A stretch of DNA of 64,000 nucleotides from Rotaria macrura (Eukaryota > Rotifera > Eurotatoria > Philodinida > Philodinidae). Each line of letters starts with the position of its first letter. The first letter of the stretch is position 1. Position numbers and translations under genes: made by a program. Below the pieces are notes generated by a model that was not told the origin of the DNA, did no database searches, and saw only the letters and a list, made by a program, of their open reading frames with translations. The stretch covers positions 1 to 64,000 of the forward strand of contig OENT01000170.1 in assembly GCA_900239685.1 (NCBI GenBank). Reading direction: 5' to 3'. This document shows, piece after piece, positions 28,901-40,378 of this stretch.

Positions 28901-31900
28901 GGATTTAAAATACTACTAGCCAATAGACTTGAGTGCTTTTAAGCAATAACTCTTATGTTACTAAGAAGATTTTGACTTTTCACATTCGATTATATGAACA
29001 AGTGCTCTCTATCAAGTCGACAAAATTGTTAACATAGAGTAATACAGTGAGAATCTTACACTGTTAACAGCGACAACGTCACTTTCTCTTGGGGATAAAA
29101 CAAACCCAAAGCTTTAAGATTCGTTTTGTTGCGTTTAGATTAAAAGTCGGAGCTGGATTTGAATTTGAAGACTTGAAACGTTGATTAGGGCTTGCACTTG
29201 AATTAGGACCCAACGGAAATTATTTTGTAAGGTGGCTCCCATCTAGTTAAGCATGCCGTCGAACGTGTCCTTCCAATTCAGATCCGATTCGAATCCCAAA
29301 GGTTTTGGTCTCGAAATGAAATCTTTTCTAAACTTATCCTATTTTCTTCAGTTTCCCAAAAGATATACATAGGATAAACTTCGAGCTAAAGCTTCGTTGA
29401 AAGGAAGATTTTAGTCATCCAAAACTTATTAATATTGGGGGTAGAACGCCTTGTGTTCTTATGTCAAAAGTCACTCATGTCGTTGCATGATCTTAGTTAA
29501 AGAGAAAAGTAACACGTGTAACGGATGGTGCAACACGATCAGCTACAGCATATGTTTTCATATTGTTTTTCTGAGGACACATCAGACAGCTAAGTGTTTT
29601 TTATAAGAGAAGATACGAAACTGTCTAATATAAAAATTCTTGAGAAAATTCAATTGAAATCGCTTGCGCATTTTTCATTATCGACTGTTCGATTTTCCAA
29701 ACATCTTATATTTATATTTGTAATTGACGATGAAGATATTCATTCAGTATTTAAATGATTGATCTAGGGTATCTATGAGAATAAATAGAAGGCGACGTTA
29801 TTTAAACGCCGTCATTTGTCATCACAGAATTCTCAACACACAAGAGCAATTTTAACTGAAATTCTCATTTTTTCTACTTCTTTTAAAATCATATTGTTTG
29901 ACAGGTTCCCATCGTAGATGTCGATTGAAGTCCTAAGATATAGATGATTCCTGTATCTTTGTTGCAATAGTTTTCAAAGAATCTAATTACAACCTATCTC
30001 ATGATTAAGCTGAATCCATAAGATTAATGTAGCTTCTCACGTCAGTGTTTTACTTATAGAATTTCGACACGTTTCATAAAGCTTAACCGATGATAGCTCT
30101 CTTTCTAAAAAACACTGAATACAATTTGTGCGCAACAGTCAATGATAACGTTGGATCGAAATTCAAATCAATAGACAAGTATCCGATTATTTTCCGTAAT
30201 TTCAACGCACTGAACCCGCATACCATCGGAAGCACAATCGACTTGTGGATTACATGACAAAGGGTCAACCACATATCCCGGTTGCATTTATGCGCATGAT
30301 TCTGTGATAGAGCATAGTTGTACGCATCATCTAAGCTAAGTCAACGACAAAATCAATTTTTCACGGCACAATAGAATCCTATAGGATTTTCAAAAAAGGT
30401 TTTCAGAAATCTAGCGAAATTTTTCCAGTTTTCCTATTCAAATGTCTGATTTCTGAATTAAGAAAATTTTTCATTGTCAAAATTCGTTTCCTCGTGGAAA
30501 ACGGCTATTCTTGATTTGAATGCCAGAACATGTTTTCGAGAAACACCCACTTGTATTCTGGAAGAATTCTTGCAAAAAACTAGTTTACACTGTAGAGCCA
30601 CTTGTGAAATAGTGATGCAGATTTTCATCATAGAAAATCGTGCCTCTTTATATTCTCAAAGGGAAGCAAGGAGCGTGCGCTTCGTCAAGATTAAATTTCG
30701 AACAATGCTTTAGAAGGATTACAAAGTTGGATATTTTTCTTTTCTTTTCCTTCACAGTGTTCTTGTCGATTATCATAATGATTTTCTTGAATTACTGGTA
30801 ACGGAAATAGAAAGTAATGGTGATAATCTTGGCCTTGGACCATTGAAAGATATCATCAGTGTACTATCAAGAAGAGAAATATCTATACTACAGGTAGCTC
30901 AAGAAAATATGGGCGTAATTACATTGAACAAAAGCGATTGTCAATGGATTGAAGAATTATCTCGAGCCAGTCTCGAAAATGAACAAGATTATTTTCCGAG
31001 TATGAAGGCAGAATTCAAATTTAACTTTCTTTATGTTCAATCGTATGTCATTCGAGCATATCTTCTCTATTGCCGCATTAATTATCAACATATCAAAGGA
31101 AAATATCAATGTTATACTCGGGCAAAAGACCCGATGAATGGAAACGATTCAAATATCGACGATAAAGTCGGCGAATGGAGTCATTTAGAACAGAAGAACA
31201 TCGATCAGCTTCAGAATGAATTTAATTATCTTCAAAGAATTTCGGATTTATTAAAGAATTCTCGTGAAGATTTTTCCTCGATGAAACTTTCAGAATTCGT
31301 TCGAACTATTAATTGTGATTCGCCATTTGAACCAAATGTAATTAAAGATTTTCCGCTGTCCCAAATCAACGATATCTCTAAATTATACCGACAATCGATT
31401 AATCATCTTCAACATGCAAATATCGATGCATGTCAAATACTTCGTGCACCCTTGGACAAGAAATGGATCGTTGAATTCGATCATGCATTAGAAACTTCGT
31501 TTATTCCTTCGAAGGACGAAACAAGTAAACAAGAATTTCAAAATAGAATACGAACAATCACCGACTTGTTAACTGATTTAAAAGCTCAGGAAAATCTTCT
31601 TGCTGGTCAATGGGATCGGTTATTTGTAGAGACATGTAAATATTTGAGCATTGAAAGTTCGATTTTAGATTTAATACCCAAAGAGGTTAAATGTGAAAAT
31701 TATGTTCCACTATGTTTTAAATTAACTGAAATACGTTCTCAATTACAAGAGCGAACAATCGACATTGAAGAGAAAACTGTTGATCGTTGGTCTATTCGTT
31801 TCGATATTTCTAACATAGGCCAATCGGACAACAATAGTTTTCACCTATTCAAATATAAGGGCGCCGATTTTCAACAAATCGATTCAGATAACATTCTTCT

Positions 31901-34164
31901 ACAAGACTATCTGACTCATGCTCCTTCTCAACAGTCAACCGATACCCTTACGGATCTAATTGATTGGCACGACATGCCCGATGATCTTAGTACTCCGATT
32001 GAAAGAAAAGGAAGACAAAACATTCTCTTGGAATCGATGAATGAAGAGCCAGTGAAACATTATAGATGTCTATTCGAATTGAACATAAAATCACTTTCAA
32101 CACAATCACCGTCAATCATCTTTGAAACGAGTCGAACACAAGCAGAACAATTGACCCTGAAACAACTCAACAAACGTTTTTCTATTACATGTCTTGATGG
32201 TCGACAGATCAAATTTCTGTGTAAGCCTGAAAAAGTCTATGAAAAATTGAAGACAATCTTTGAAGACAATCGCTACGATCCTAATAGAATTACAATTATT
32301 GATTCTAATCGATTGCACGTCGATGTTCTAGTGAAGAATAGAGACATTTCATTAATTGCCATGGAAAATGAATATCATTTTGTAGAAAAAGCTTTGTTAA
32401 TATCGATTCTATTAAACTTTGACAAGAGTCAATATGAATATTTCGCTACTGCTGATGCAACACTAAGTTCGATTCTAACTCGTTTTATTCTTGATCAACA
32501 ATTGAAATTCGATGCATCGCGAACTTATTTCAGTGTATTCGATTCACTTGGACGATATATTGCCGATGATTGTCCAATCAACAGAATCTATCGACGTGAA
32601 GAACAATCGTCGATTCAAATTCAACTTCTTCAATGTACAAACGAATCGAATATTTGCTGTGAATTGACTCTTAGCAGAGATCAAGGTATTTCTCCTAGAA
32701 GAACGATAAACATCGTACGAATTTTTTGATATTTGATTATCGTTTCTAGATGAAATACAAAGTCAACATTTTAATCCGATAACAACATGGAAACAGATTT
32801 ATTCATGGCTGAAAATCGTCAATGTCAACGAAGAAACTCCCATTGAAATCTATAATTTCTGGAATAGAGAACAAAGCTCGATCATTGCTGACGATGAAAC
32901 AATCGTTTCTACACTTGCTCAACGGGAATGTTCGATTGTCGACGTATTCAATGGAGAAGATGCCATCGATATAATTCTATCCTGCGATAAAAATAGTCAA
33001 ACAATTCGTTGTCTTAAATCACATCCAGTTCGTAGTCTTCTCGACCATCCAACGCATTTCAATCGATTGAATTTAAAACAATTCTCTCGAGATTATCGAC
33101 TTGTTCGCGTCGTAGACGAATCACACAAACAGATTCTGGCCGATTCAGATTTGAACAATACAATTAGCTATTATGCTTCAGTAACGAATCAACCAATTCG
33201 TTTCGAAATCGTCACTATTATTCAAATTATTCGGTATGATAATAGAGGCGGAGACACGTCAATTCCGATTGCTCATCGAAATATAACGATAAAACAATTA
33301 TTAGAAATGATTGAAATCAATGATGTTCACATATGTGTCGCATCGTACGAAACTAAAATGGTTTTATTCGACAATATAAATTTATCTACGATTGATGAAA
33401 CAAAATTGTTCGTAGTCGACAAAAACCGAACATGTCTCATTTCGATTGAACAAGACGACGAGACGCGGATATCAGTAGATGATGAAACGACGAAAGATCA
33501 ACGATATCTTATCGATGCAACTGTCAATGATATTTACAAACAAAACAAAAACTTCAATCATTATCAACATCTTCTATATGATAACGATTTCGTTCCATCG
33601 CGAGAAACGCCGTTGAGTTCATTTATATCAAAAGCAGCATCAATTCAATTTACTTTAACCAATCAAAACTTCGACGCAGTGGTCACCGTGACCAACGAGG
33701 AGCAAACGAATCCGATTCGATTTCAATGCCACTCGTCGATGTCTTTTGGTCGTGTTCATGGAATCGTTTGCCAATTATGGAAACTAAACAAACGATATTA
33801 TCGCTTGACTCTCGATGACGACGTGAATATTGATGAAGAATATTCATTAGAGGATGTCGCTGAATCGATCAATGATATCAAATTGAAATTGACTTCAACT
33901 GCTGATGTTCAATGTGTGGTTACGTATGAGAACGAGAAGTTCACGATTCCAACGGCAGATGAAACACGCCTGTCGTCGATCTTGGAAGAAACTTTAGAAA
34001 AACTCTCGATTCCACTCGATCAAATCAATTTGTTTACGTTGAACGCAATCGATAACAAGCAAACTTCAATTCATATCGATCTCGATCTAACCATCAATGA
34101 CGTTCGTTTAGATTTTTCCAATCAATTCGATGTTATTATGTTTCAATTAGAAAAACACATTTGA
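1916..34164 (+). CDS. RNF213/mysterin-like giant AAA+ protein without RING, 15 exons
   Basis: Exons by frame and GT-AG rule: 1916-3776, 4730-6406, 6496-6978, 9046-10053, 10119-12293, 12346-12689, 12747-12819, 12875-13086, 14241-15962, 17869-19006, 20487-22745, 27595-27755, 27821-28722, 30758-32685, 32750-34164. They sum to 17358 nt, an exact multiple of three, about 5785 residues (human RNF213 about 5207). RNF213 is a cytosolic dynein-like AAA+ ATPase and ubiquitin ligase acting in lipid droplet and antimicrobial biology. Order here: helical N-terminal arm (1-1650) with a GOLD-like insert (about 800-920); P-loops GKAGIGKT (1672-1679), GDTGVGKT (2032-2039), GVPGQSKT (2538-2545); Walker B FFDEVNT (D2273) and VFLDEAS (D2616); PAPFLSRF (2951-2958) as likely arginine finger; E3-shell helices (3185-4320); RZ stub DCGC (4335-4338); C-terminal helical domain; then beta-grasp-like repeats (5110-5785). 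No RING is seen. The start at 1916 directly follows an acceptor-like AG, so a 5' UTR exon or trans-splicing is possible. Confidence 0.8.
3777..4729 (+). other. Intron 1 of the RNF213-like gene (953 bp)
   Basis: Phase-1 intron, donor GTAAGT and acceptor TTTCTAG. AT-rich; no coding segment or clear repeat seen. Confidence 0.75.
5296..5625 (+). other. GOLD-like beta-sandwich segment within exon 2
   Basis: About residues 810-915 of the giant protein lie within one open exon. The pattern is a run of beta strands: QIQWSLAS, CQITVEYRVHG, a Cys/Lys-rich hairpin, GQLVITVDNRNSS, then VIWYRIKSIGLS. This order of an (I/L)xW strand, a VEYR-like strand, G-x-L-V-I-x-x-D-N-x-x-S and a W-x-(R/Y)-I strand is what GOLD domains of p24 and SEC14-like proteins show. 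GOLD domains mediate protein contacts in Golgi and lipid trafficking. I do not know one in vertebrate RNF213. The family call is by eye and tentative. Confidence 0.5.
6979..9045 (+). other. Intron 3 of the RNF213-like gene (2067 bp)
   Basis: Phase 1, donor GTAAGA, acceptor TTTTTCAG. It holds no coding segment that I recognise; minus-strand open frames at 8262-8519 and 8602-8965 are of random composition. Near its end lies a strong inverted repeat (8870-8963), listed separately. Confidence 0.75.
8870..8963. repeat. Imperfect 20-bp inverted repeat with nested hairpin
   Basis: Arms 8870-8889 and 8944-8963 are reverse complements at 18 of 20 positions, and both mismatches would allow G-U pairing in RNA read from one strand. 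A second perfect 9-bp pair (8919-8927 with 8933-8941) is nested inside. It is intronic; it could be a structured RNA or a small inverted-repeat insertion. Confidence 0.7.
10054..10118 (+). other. Short intron splitting the first P-loop
   Basis: 65-bp phase-1 intron (GTAAGT to TTTTCAG). It falls inside the glycine codon just before the catalytic lysine of GKAGIGKT, so that motif exists only after splicing. The join restores the P-loop exactly, which supports the exon model. Confidence 0.85.
11183..12030 (+). other. Second AAA+ module: Walker A, Walker B and sensor 1
   Basis: Exon 5 encodes GDTGVGKT (starting at 11183), a helical insert with an acidic low-complexity stretch, then FFDEVNTAS (Asp codon at 11906) and NIFFTAAINP (sensor-1-like). 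The order and wording match the third AAA domain of RNF213, one of its catalytically active modules. All expected ATPase residues are present. Confidence 0.8.
12747..15285 (+). other. Third P-loop AAA+ module spread over exons 7-9
   Basis: Exons 12747-12819 and 12875-13086 join to give IIGVPGQSKT, and exon 14241-15962 opens with VVFLDEAS (Walker B) and later has PAPFLSRF at 15258-15281. The P-loop variant with SK rather than GK is also what the RNF213 AAA4 module uses (GxPGxSKS). The glycine before QSKT is split by a 55-bp intron. An 1154-bp intron separates Walker A from Walker B. Confidence 0.8.
13087..14240 (+). other. Intron 8 of the RNF213-like gene (1154 bp)
   Basis: Phase 0, donor GTATGT, acceptor TTATTGCAG. 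AT-rich, no coding segment seen. Confidence 0.75.
15963..17868 (+). other. Intron 9 of the RNF213-like gene (1906 bp)
   Basis: Phase 0, donor GTAAGT, acceptor TATTTAG. No coding segment or clear repeat seen. Confidence 0.7.
19007..20486 (+). other. Intron 10 of the RNF213-like gene (1480 bp)
   Basis: Phase 1, donor GTGAAG (weaker than the other donors), acceptor ATGCACAG. No coding segment seen. It lies ahead of the E3-shell exon; no cysteine-rich RING-like reading frame was noticed in it. Confidence 0.65.
22746..27594 (+). other. Intron 11 of the RNF213-like gene (4849 bp, longest)
   Basis: Phase 1, donor GTAGGT, acceptor TCTATGATAG. The join reads KTFGFGSTARET without a gap. I saw no coding exon, no C3HC4 or RZ-finger cysteine pattern and no transposon protein in it. 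Open frames at 24299-24499 (-), 24671-24883 (+), 24865-25152 (+) and 26532-26756 (-) have random composition. The position is notable because it falls just before the place where RNF213 carries its RZ finger. Confidence 0.7.
27595..27755 (+). other. Exon 12: RZ-finger remnant region
   Basis: This 161-nt exon encodes FGVHYDCGC followed within about 17 residues by ALSVPAVYVAY, the hydrophobic helix that in RNF213 comes after the RZ finger. A complete RZ finger has a C..H..C..C zinc site over about 50 residues; here only two cysteines (4336 and 4338) are left. The frame is open and the splice sites are normal, so this is a shortened domain and not a broken gene. Confidence 0.65.
28723..30757 (+). 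other. Intron 13 of the RNF213-like gene (2035 bp)
   Basis: Phase 2 (the only one in this gene), donor GTAATG, acceptor CTTCACAG. No coding segment seen; open frames at 30083-30274 (-) and 30474-30713 (+) look random. Confidence 0.7.
32077..34161 (+). other. C-terminal array of about eight beta-grasp-like repeats
   Basis: About residues 5110-5785 repeat every 70-85 residues with the layout strand, strand, a helix such as TLSSILTRFI, KQIYSWLKI, IKQLLEMIE or RLSSILEETL, a short DxxxxYF or DQINLFTL strand, an acidic turn, then a closing strand such as IQIQLLQ or VIMFQLE. This is the beta-beta-alpha-beta-beta order of ubiquitin-like folds. The first two units share an exon with the RNF213 C-terminal helical domain, so the fusion is covalent. 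The repeats are highly diverged and no terminal GG is present, so they are more likely binding or scaffold modules than conjugatable ubiquitin. The fold is inferred, not proven. Confidence 0.5.
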
Positions 34165-36960
34165 ACAACAGTCATTTAACTATATTTCTCTTGTTTTTTT
34201 TAAGGATTTTTCATAATTAATTAAGTTGATTTATTTCACTGATCATTGTTTGAAATCAGTTCTTTAGGATTTATTTTCTATTTAGAACAACATCGTAACA
34301 TCAATTCTAAACTTGCCTCTGTCTAACAGTTGCTCTTCTATTTGTTACTATTCGAAAAACATCAAAGTCGAATAACTTTTTGATGGCTTGATCTAATTCA
34401 ACGCAATTCAGAAAGGCACAAATGCGAAACATAAATCTTCTAAAACAAAGATTTCTACAAAACCGAGAACGATTATCAATTCAGCTACTTATGATAATAT
34501 TCTTAAGAGAAACCCTTTTATCATAGCGATGACGAGTGAAGGGAAAAGGCGAGGTTACTCGATTCGATGCTCTATCTTGACTTTCCTAAAAATTTACCAA
34601 AACACAATTTTATCCAACTCTAGTTTAGCTGTAACTCAGCATCATGTTCGATTGTTTGGCTATGTTCGAAGAGCGAATTTTCGATTTCAATGTATTCGAA
34701 TGCAGTTCCACACTAAGTCGAAACTATCTTCAATAACTATTCTCTACTTCAAGTCAATAATCAATCCATGTTACAGAACACTAATCTACGTCCTGTCTAA
34801 GTCAGGCTATCTGCTAGCAAAGCGAAAGAATTCGTCGTACTTGGTGGAATGTGCAACTAAGCGAAGTATTTAGGGTTCATTGCTAGATAGAATCACACAA
34901 GCTAGATAACAGTGAAAATATTCTAACACATATCTACACCAAACTTTAAATATCTAAAAAATTCTTGTGAGTCACCGTAAAAGTGCCTTTCAGTACAATC
35001 GAATACGCTGAGGTTCAGACAGAAGTCTCCATTTCACCCTTGACTTAATGGAACATCGACTGTCAAGCAAATGATTGAACCTTTGACAGTTGATGAACGG
35101 CGAACACGAATGGTTTTTGGTTTCTTATTCTTTTGGAAAGAATTGAATTAGGTCATTAAATCTCAAACATGCAAAAGAATAAAAATAGATAATAGTCGGG
35201 GGATGCAAACCAGTTCTTTGGATTCAATCAATTTTTAGAGTTGGAAGTTATGACAGGTCTACTGACCACAATCCCGCTATAAGAACATACTCAATGACAC
35301 ACTCCTTAGTACAACTTTGCAGATGCATCTGTGTCGACCATAATTGTGTAGAATTAGAACGATCGTTATTTGAAATAGCATCACTCACTTTAGGTTGCAT
35401 TAACTAGTTATCGATACTAAAATATTCACATAGCTTGAAAAAGAAATTCTACATCAAATAAATCCATCTTTTCATGCATCTAAATCAAAATTTCATGGGG
35501 TCTTAGATGAAAATCTAGCATTTTACAATGTCTGCAATGGTTGAGATCTTTCTTATTGCTTGAATGCTTTCTCAAACCGATACAATTATTGGCATCAGCG
35601 CATCTAGTGTTATTGCACTACAACGACTATAGTAATGGAACAGTGATAAAAAGTTTGTTTTTTTCTAAGCCTACCATGTAAGGGCATTCAATTGTGATAA
35701 AATAAACCATTGGCTCTGACTAACTAATGAGAACTCAATCTTGATTATCATATGAATGAAACTGTTTAAACGAAATAAGCTTTAGATTTGAGTCGTATTC
35801 CTCTGTTCGTGGGTTGGCATGTTCGTTGTTTTATGCTACTATATTCAACTCGTAATTTGGTGAACATTAACACGCTTGACTTCTAATTACTGCCGTTTAG
35901 CACAAATGTACAGTCCGTCAATCGGATTCGAATGTTCAGCTGAATGAAAAGCCCCGTCATTTTCTCAGTGTAAAGTTCAGAAAAAAAAGACTTTGCATAA
36001 TGAAATCTATTTTTTAGTGTTGTTCAATGATAATAATACAGAAGGCAATAGATGGCTAGTGAAATAAAAGAAGTTTTTTCGCGAAATTCCATTTTTTTAA
36101 GTCAAAAACTGAGGAAGAAAACGAATAGAGAAAAAGGTTTTTTTAAGAGAAGAAAATTTCACACAAAGATCTCAAATGAATAAAATGGTGTTTTGTTCGT
36201 TCAAATTGTGATATGTGTGTCCGATGTCTCCTGAATTAAATGGGACAACTTCGAGTTTTCGAATGGTATTCCTGCGTCTCTTTTACGCATTTATTTGGCA
36301 ATATTTTTCTAGGAGAGTTTACAGCGTAAAATTCTCTCTTTACAATACGTAGTTTGTTAAAGTTGCCTCCAGTAGATCATTATATTAAAACGGATATTAC
36401 ATATGAATTGTTTGATTGAAACTTTTTGACGTTCTTTCAGAAAAAAGTAAGTTTTATATACGAAGGTTCGACTGCCTTCAACCCCGTCAAATTTAATCAC
36501 AAAAGCCGAACAATATTCGTTTCATAAACTCATTTTTCCACGAGATAGCAATCGATAAAATTTCATTGGTGCCCAAAATTGTCTTCAATAACATTGACAC
36601 TCTCAATAGAATGATTCCGAGTCTATTGTCTTATAAATCGTTTATGCAAAATTAGTCACCAAGAGGACGGACGAAGAGATCAAAGTGTGATCGTGTTTCA
36701 CTCTGTTTTGAGGACGATAAAACTATATGATTAACGGGTATTTTTATGCAGTCATATGACGTCGATAAATATAAGTGAAAATATTCCGACGTGAGTATTA
36801 ATTGTCAACATGTTTTGATGAGTAATATTTAGATAGAAAAACGAATTAGTACGACGTAGAAAAGCAAATAGCATAGATACGTTGGCGGACTCTCACTCTT
36901 CGTTACAGTTGACTGATGATTTGTTTTTCTTTCGTTTATTTTAGAATAAGAAATACGGAA
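34165..36960. other. Intergenic, 2.8 kb
   Basis: No gene recognised. No canonical AATAAA was noticed in the first 300 bases after the giant gene's stop, so its poly(A) site is not located. The open frame at 34529-34873 has random composition. Confidence 0.6.
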
Positions 36961-36970
36961 TAGAGTCAAT

Positions 36971-36980
36971 CTATATAAGC
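36971..36980 (+). promoter_or_regulatory. TATA box of the Gly/Tyr-rich gene
   Basis: CTATATAAGC lies 84-93 bases before the ATG at 37064, which would place transcription start near 37003 and give a 5' UTR of about 60 bases. It is the clearest core promoter in the window. Confidence 0.6.
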
Positions 36981-37063
36981 ACGTTGAGTTCTAGAATTTA
37001 TTATCATTAGTACAAACAGAAATACTTATCGTTTTCTTTCACTTCTTTATTAACATATAAAAT

Positions 37064-37458
37064 ATGTATGGTTATGGTGGAGGTTATGGTGGCGGTTATG
37101 GCGGAGGTTACGGTTCGGAAATGAGATCCGACATGTGGATCAATCAAAATATTCCTGGGGGAGTAAACAGTAAGTTTCGTTTAATTCTATCATGTATTTC
37201 ATTGGCAGAAAACATTTTGTCTTGGAGAGTCTTGCTTTTTATATTTTATTTCTTCTCACATGCATTATAATTTACTATAGATTAATACTCGTCTTTCTTT
37301 TTAAAAATTTTTATTTAGGTAACCTTGGTGAACGATTTGACAACATGCTTGGTGGAAATCCAAATCCAACATTTGGCCAAGCTTATGGAGGAGCACCTGG
37401 CGTTGGAGGCTTTAACGGTTATGGTTCTGGTTATGGTTATTCGTATGGCGGGTGGTAG
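37064..37458 (+). CDS. Small glycine/tyrosine-rich protein, two exons
   Basis: Exons 37064-37169 and 37319-37458 (phase-1 intron of 149 bp, GTAAGT to TTATTTAG) give 81 residues. The N-terminus is four YGGG-type units (YGYGGGYGGGYGGGYG), the middle is a non-repetitive segment with RSDMWINQNIPGGVNS and LGERFDNMLGG, and the C-terminus is again G/Y-rich, ending SYGGW. No signal peptide or membrane segment is seen. I do not recognise the family. The composition resembles small Gly-rich structural or condensate-forming peptides, but function is unknown. The 149-bp intron also contains an open frame, so intron retention would extend the reading frame. A TATA box and an AATAAA at 37546 bracket it neatly, suggesting a highly expressed short transcript. 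Confidence 0.75.
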
Positions 37459-37545
37459 ATTGAATTTAACTAATTCGAATTCATCTTTTACTCTAAACAT
37501 AAGACACATGAAATCAACATTCAACGATTGATTTTTATTGATCAT

Positions 37546-37551
37546 AATAAA
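37546..37551 (+). terminator. Poly(A) signal AATAAA
   Basis: Canonical AATAAA 88 bases after the stop of the Gly/Tyr-rich gene. Confidence 0.7.
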
Positions 37552-40378
37552 TGTATAACTCATCAGCTTAACTCTTTTTTTTTTAATTTGACTAATTAAT
37601 GCAAATGAAAACAGTCATAACTGATCAATCAAGAATATAAAAAATACGAATCTATTCAAAGTGTCTCGGTTTTGTTTGACCAGTGTTTTTCATGGAGATC
37701 TAGAACAAAAATTACGCGTACACTCGATTGACATGAGCAGAGTGTATATTTACGCTTACGTCGTTTTCGACAGCAAAGTTTATCATAATATAGAAAAATA
37801 AAATGAAATGTTCTCATTTTGCCTTAAATGAGAAACATAACTTGATACGAGAAAGAATAGATAACGGTTAAATACGCGTAGCCCATGTTGTTCACACCGG
37901 ATCCAAAACTGCCGTTCATTTTCAGTTATATTCATGACCAATGGTTAATAGAGGAAATGACTGCGATTAACCGGTGTTTTCGAGTCTGGATTGAACGGCA
38001 TGAGACTCGACCATTATCTGACATGCTTACACGAAGATGAATGAAGAAAAGGAGAAGTTAAAACAACGAACGTAAACACGTTAAAAATTACTTTTAAAAT
38101 TTCAATAACGCAAAAATCATCAATTTTCTCGAATATCATCACCATCACTGTCATAAATTTCGTGATGATCGAATTAGAATCATAGAGAATCCCTAGTGAT
38201 ATCAAATTCAATTCTGAAGTGAAAGTGTAAATTTCTTCGGTAAAGTGTTCAACGTACACTTGACTTTTATGATCATAACGTGGAAAACAGAGTGTACATC
38301 AGACGCAGCAGAAGTTCTGTATATTTTGCTTACCCTTGTATTCGGTAGCGGTGTAAATATTTTCGAATTCTATAGTAGACTGTAGAAAGATGGTGTGACC
38401 TTTTCTGTGCACATACTTAAGCAAAACGAAACGAAGATTTTGTATTTATTATCTGTTTCATCGTACTGCTGCACTATTGACCTAAGTCTTCCTTTACAAA
38501 CCTATACGTACGTAGTCTCCCGTTATTGGGTCGATTCGTTATTAACTATGATGTCTTCAAATTGAAAGAAGCTTCGTGTTTTTTGTTTGATTAAAACATT
38601 CGCATCTGATTTTCAAGACAATTCGTATGTACTACGTCGTTCTTAAACTATAGTTCTACCTTAATTACGTTTTTCAAACTCATCTTCACGAGGGAAAGAT
38701 TTAATGTTACCTACGTTTTTCATTTTATACGGAAAAGGCCTGGTTACAATGTTAATTCTAATTTAAGAATCCAAATGATGTTCTCTATTTTTCTTTTTTT
38801 AGAACAAGATATTTTAAGACGAATATACGCAGTTTACATCTAGTCGATATATGCAATGTGTTCAGTTACTCTGTTACTCTCAGTTTCGATCGAGAACTTG
38901 TTAGATGAATCGTTTAAGTATTGAAATTGACTTTTTTTCTTTCTATTAAGAATTCTAAACGCTTTTCATCCCTTCTTTGTGTAAGTCATTTGATATTATA
39001 TGTTGTCTTTTTTATCAATTTCAAATTAAAGATAGAAAAGGAAAGATAGACGAGTGTCTTGCTGACGTCAACATGGTCGCACTTCTCTAATGGTGATCAA
39101 GCAGCAATTAAAGAAAGATATCCGATTAGAATTGAAATATTTCGCCTGAAGAAGTCTTATTGTTTTACCAAACAAGACCTGTTGAGTAGGTTGTTTCATG
39201 ATTAGTCTTGTATTCAAATACAGAGCAACAAAAATATGAAGTTTTTGATAGTGAGCCGTTCGAGTTAATCTTACCCTCGGGTGATGCACGCACGAGATAG
39301 ATACACTACTTATTTAATTTTTAATAAACTTATGTCAGAATCGATATTCATGTAACGATTACAATCGGTTCAACATACTGATCATAGATGCAGTACCGCT
39401 ACATTATGAGTTTAAGCTTTCCCTGTTGATTTTTTGTAAATAAACACGGATTTAAATCACAACGATAGAATACAAATAAAGTCAGCATTGATGAACCCCT
39501 TCAGGTATCCATGTGTGGTAGAACGATGATTACTGTCGAGACACGATAGCTGACAAAATAGTAGTCGAATGAAATTCATAGTAGAATCGCTCTTAAGCCC
39601 GTTCTACTCAAGTTTAGAAATTTAGAAAAAACTATACCCATACGTTTTCAGGCGTGACCGAAGTCTCTATCATTATTGTCTAACGATGATGTTCAGCCTT
39701 CTGTAAGCGACTGAAAAGTTAACATTCTGATATAATATCGTGCCAATAGTATGCTATGCAAAACAAGAGAAAAAGAATTTCGCTAAATCTATTGGATTGT
39801 ATAACTTTTAAAGTGTCGACTTATGCAAGCTAGCCCATTTGATGGAGGAAATACAGCCGGTTGTGTTTCTATCTAAGAATTTTTCGATTTTAATTTTAAA
39901 CTGAAGGTGTTGTAGAATTTTCGGACAAATTCTATCACTAACAAGGAAAAGATTTAAAAGTCGCTGGCTACGAGACATTTATCTAGCTGTACACTCATTA
40001 GTTGTCATCGAATTTCTTAATCGAGTGTCATTTCTCTCATCATCGAACGTGCCTCTATGCGATTGACTTGGAATATTACTCACGTCCTAAATTGTTTCCT
40101 CTTAACGTTTTCCTTCGTATGCGCACACGATTCTTCTATTTGGTATTTACATGGGATGAGATAGATAGGCTAGTTTTAATAGTTACTCTGAGAGTATGCC
40201 TACGGTTCAATCGCATATTTCAATTCATGTCTCCAGCGATACCTATATCTACACGAATAAACTACAAAAACTGTCGAGTGCAAAAGCAACTTAAATTTAA
40301 CAAAAGGTATTTTTTCTTATCAGATCGAATTTCCTCTGTACACTTGTTTTCTAATTGTAAGTCATTTTCATCAATACA
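37552..40378. other. Intergenic, 2.8 kb
   Basis: No gene recognised. Open frames at 38014-38259 (-), 39068-39289 (-) and 40002-40388 (+) have no family resemblance and random composition. Confidence 0.6.
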
